Shown in pieces: positions 17,440 through 17,500 of a stretch of DNA of 17,500 bases. The position numbers were made by a program, and so were the translations under genes. Source of the stretch: Actinidia chinensis (Eukaryota; Streptophyta; Magnoliopsida; Ericales; Actinidiaceae). Numbering within the stretch: the first letter of the stretch is position 1; every line of letters starts with the position of its first letter. The stretch is taken from positions 157,501 through 175,000 of the forward strand of contig VIGQ01001277.1 of NCBI GenBank assembly GCA_009663005.1, in the 5' to 3' direction. The notes under the pieces are model-generated. The model was not told where the DNA came from and searched no databases. It saw only the letters and a program-made list of their open reading frames with translations.

Positions 17440-17500
17440 AGTTAAAAGATGATTTGGAGTTCAAAATGAGTTGTGATTATAATATAGATATTATGACTTT
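17440..17500 (+). repeat. AT-rich direct repeat, copy B, right part (runs off the window)
   Basis: After the hAT-like element the sequence resumes with AGTTAAAAGATGATTT and TAATATAGATATT, which line up with AGTGGAAGATAATTTT and TAATATAGATGGT of copy A (about 15769-15823). This shows copy B was one continuous repeat before the insertion. Confidence 0.6.

Noticed and set aside
1..17500. CRISPR arrays, bacterial operons or phage genes
   Set aside because: No regular spacer-repeat pattern, ribosome binding sites or compact gene arrangement exist anywhere; the sequence is of plant nuclear type.

Overview
The window looks like intergenic, repeat-rich nuclear DNA of a flowering plant, probably a dicot. 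It is AT-rich, has almost no long open frames, and carries decayed plant-type Ty1-copia, LINE-1-like and hAT-like elements. The species cannot be named from the sequence. No bacterial features (ribosome binding sites, operons, CRISPR) are visible, and I found no intact protein-coding gene.

Layout. 1-681 looks like intron or upstream sequence of a host gene. It ends in a splice acceptor in front of a 3'-terminal exon (682-1079, + strand) whose frame appears shifted near 925-935, so the gene is partial and probably broken. 1080-2874 is intergenic, with one TATA-like site and two overlapping open frames I do not recognise. 2881-4199 is a solo LTR of a copia-like retrotransposon in minus orientation, flanked by the 5-bp direct repeat GTTTA. 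4570-5330 is a decayed LINE-1-type reverse transcriptase fragment on the minus strand that keeps the ADDLMVF catalytic motif. 5331-7145 holds little beyond a 36-bp tandem duplication and a tRNA-like A-box. 7146-about 9060 is an old unclassified dispersed repeat with internal short repeats. About 9685-14132 is a 5'-truncated, frameshifted Ty1-copia element on the plus strand: gag zinc knuckle, protease, integrase, reverse transcriptase and RNase H remnants in canonical order, then polypurine tract and 3' LTR.

The last 3 kb is a patchwork of non-autonomous elements. A 421-bp GC-rich element with TAGGGA termini and a near-perfect 8-bp target duplication (14684-15104) contains a perfect (GGGGGC)4 tract. 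It is followed by two diverged copies of an AT-rich repeat about 755 bp apart. The second copy is split by a 915-bp hAT-like element (16517-17431) with imperfect terminal inverted repeats, 8-bp target duplication and GGTTCA-rich subterminal repeats. The first copy of the AT-rich repeat acts as a natural empty site that confirms the insertion boundaries.

Nothing here forms a working pathway. The window is best read as a record of successive transposon insertions and decay downstream of a damaged gene end. I did not find a convincing new biological system. The most informative signals are the nested hAT-like insertion, the G-quadruplex-prone GC-rich element and the solo LTR.
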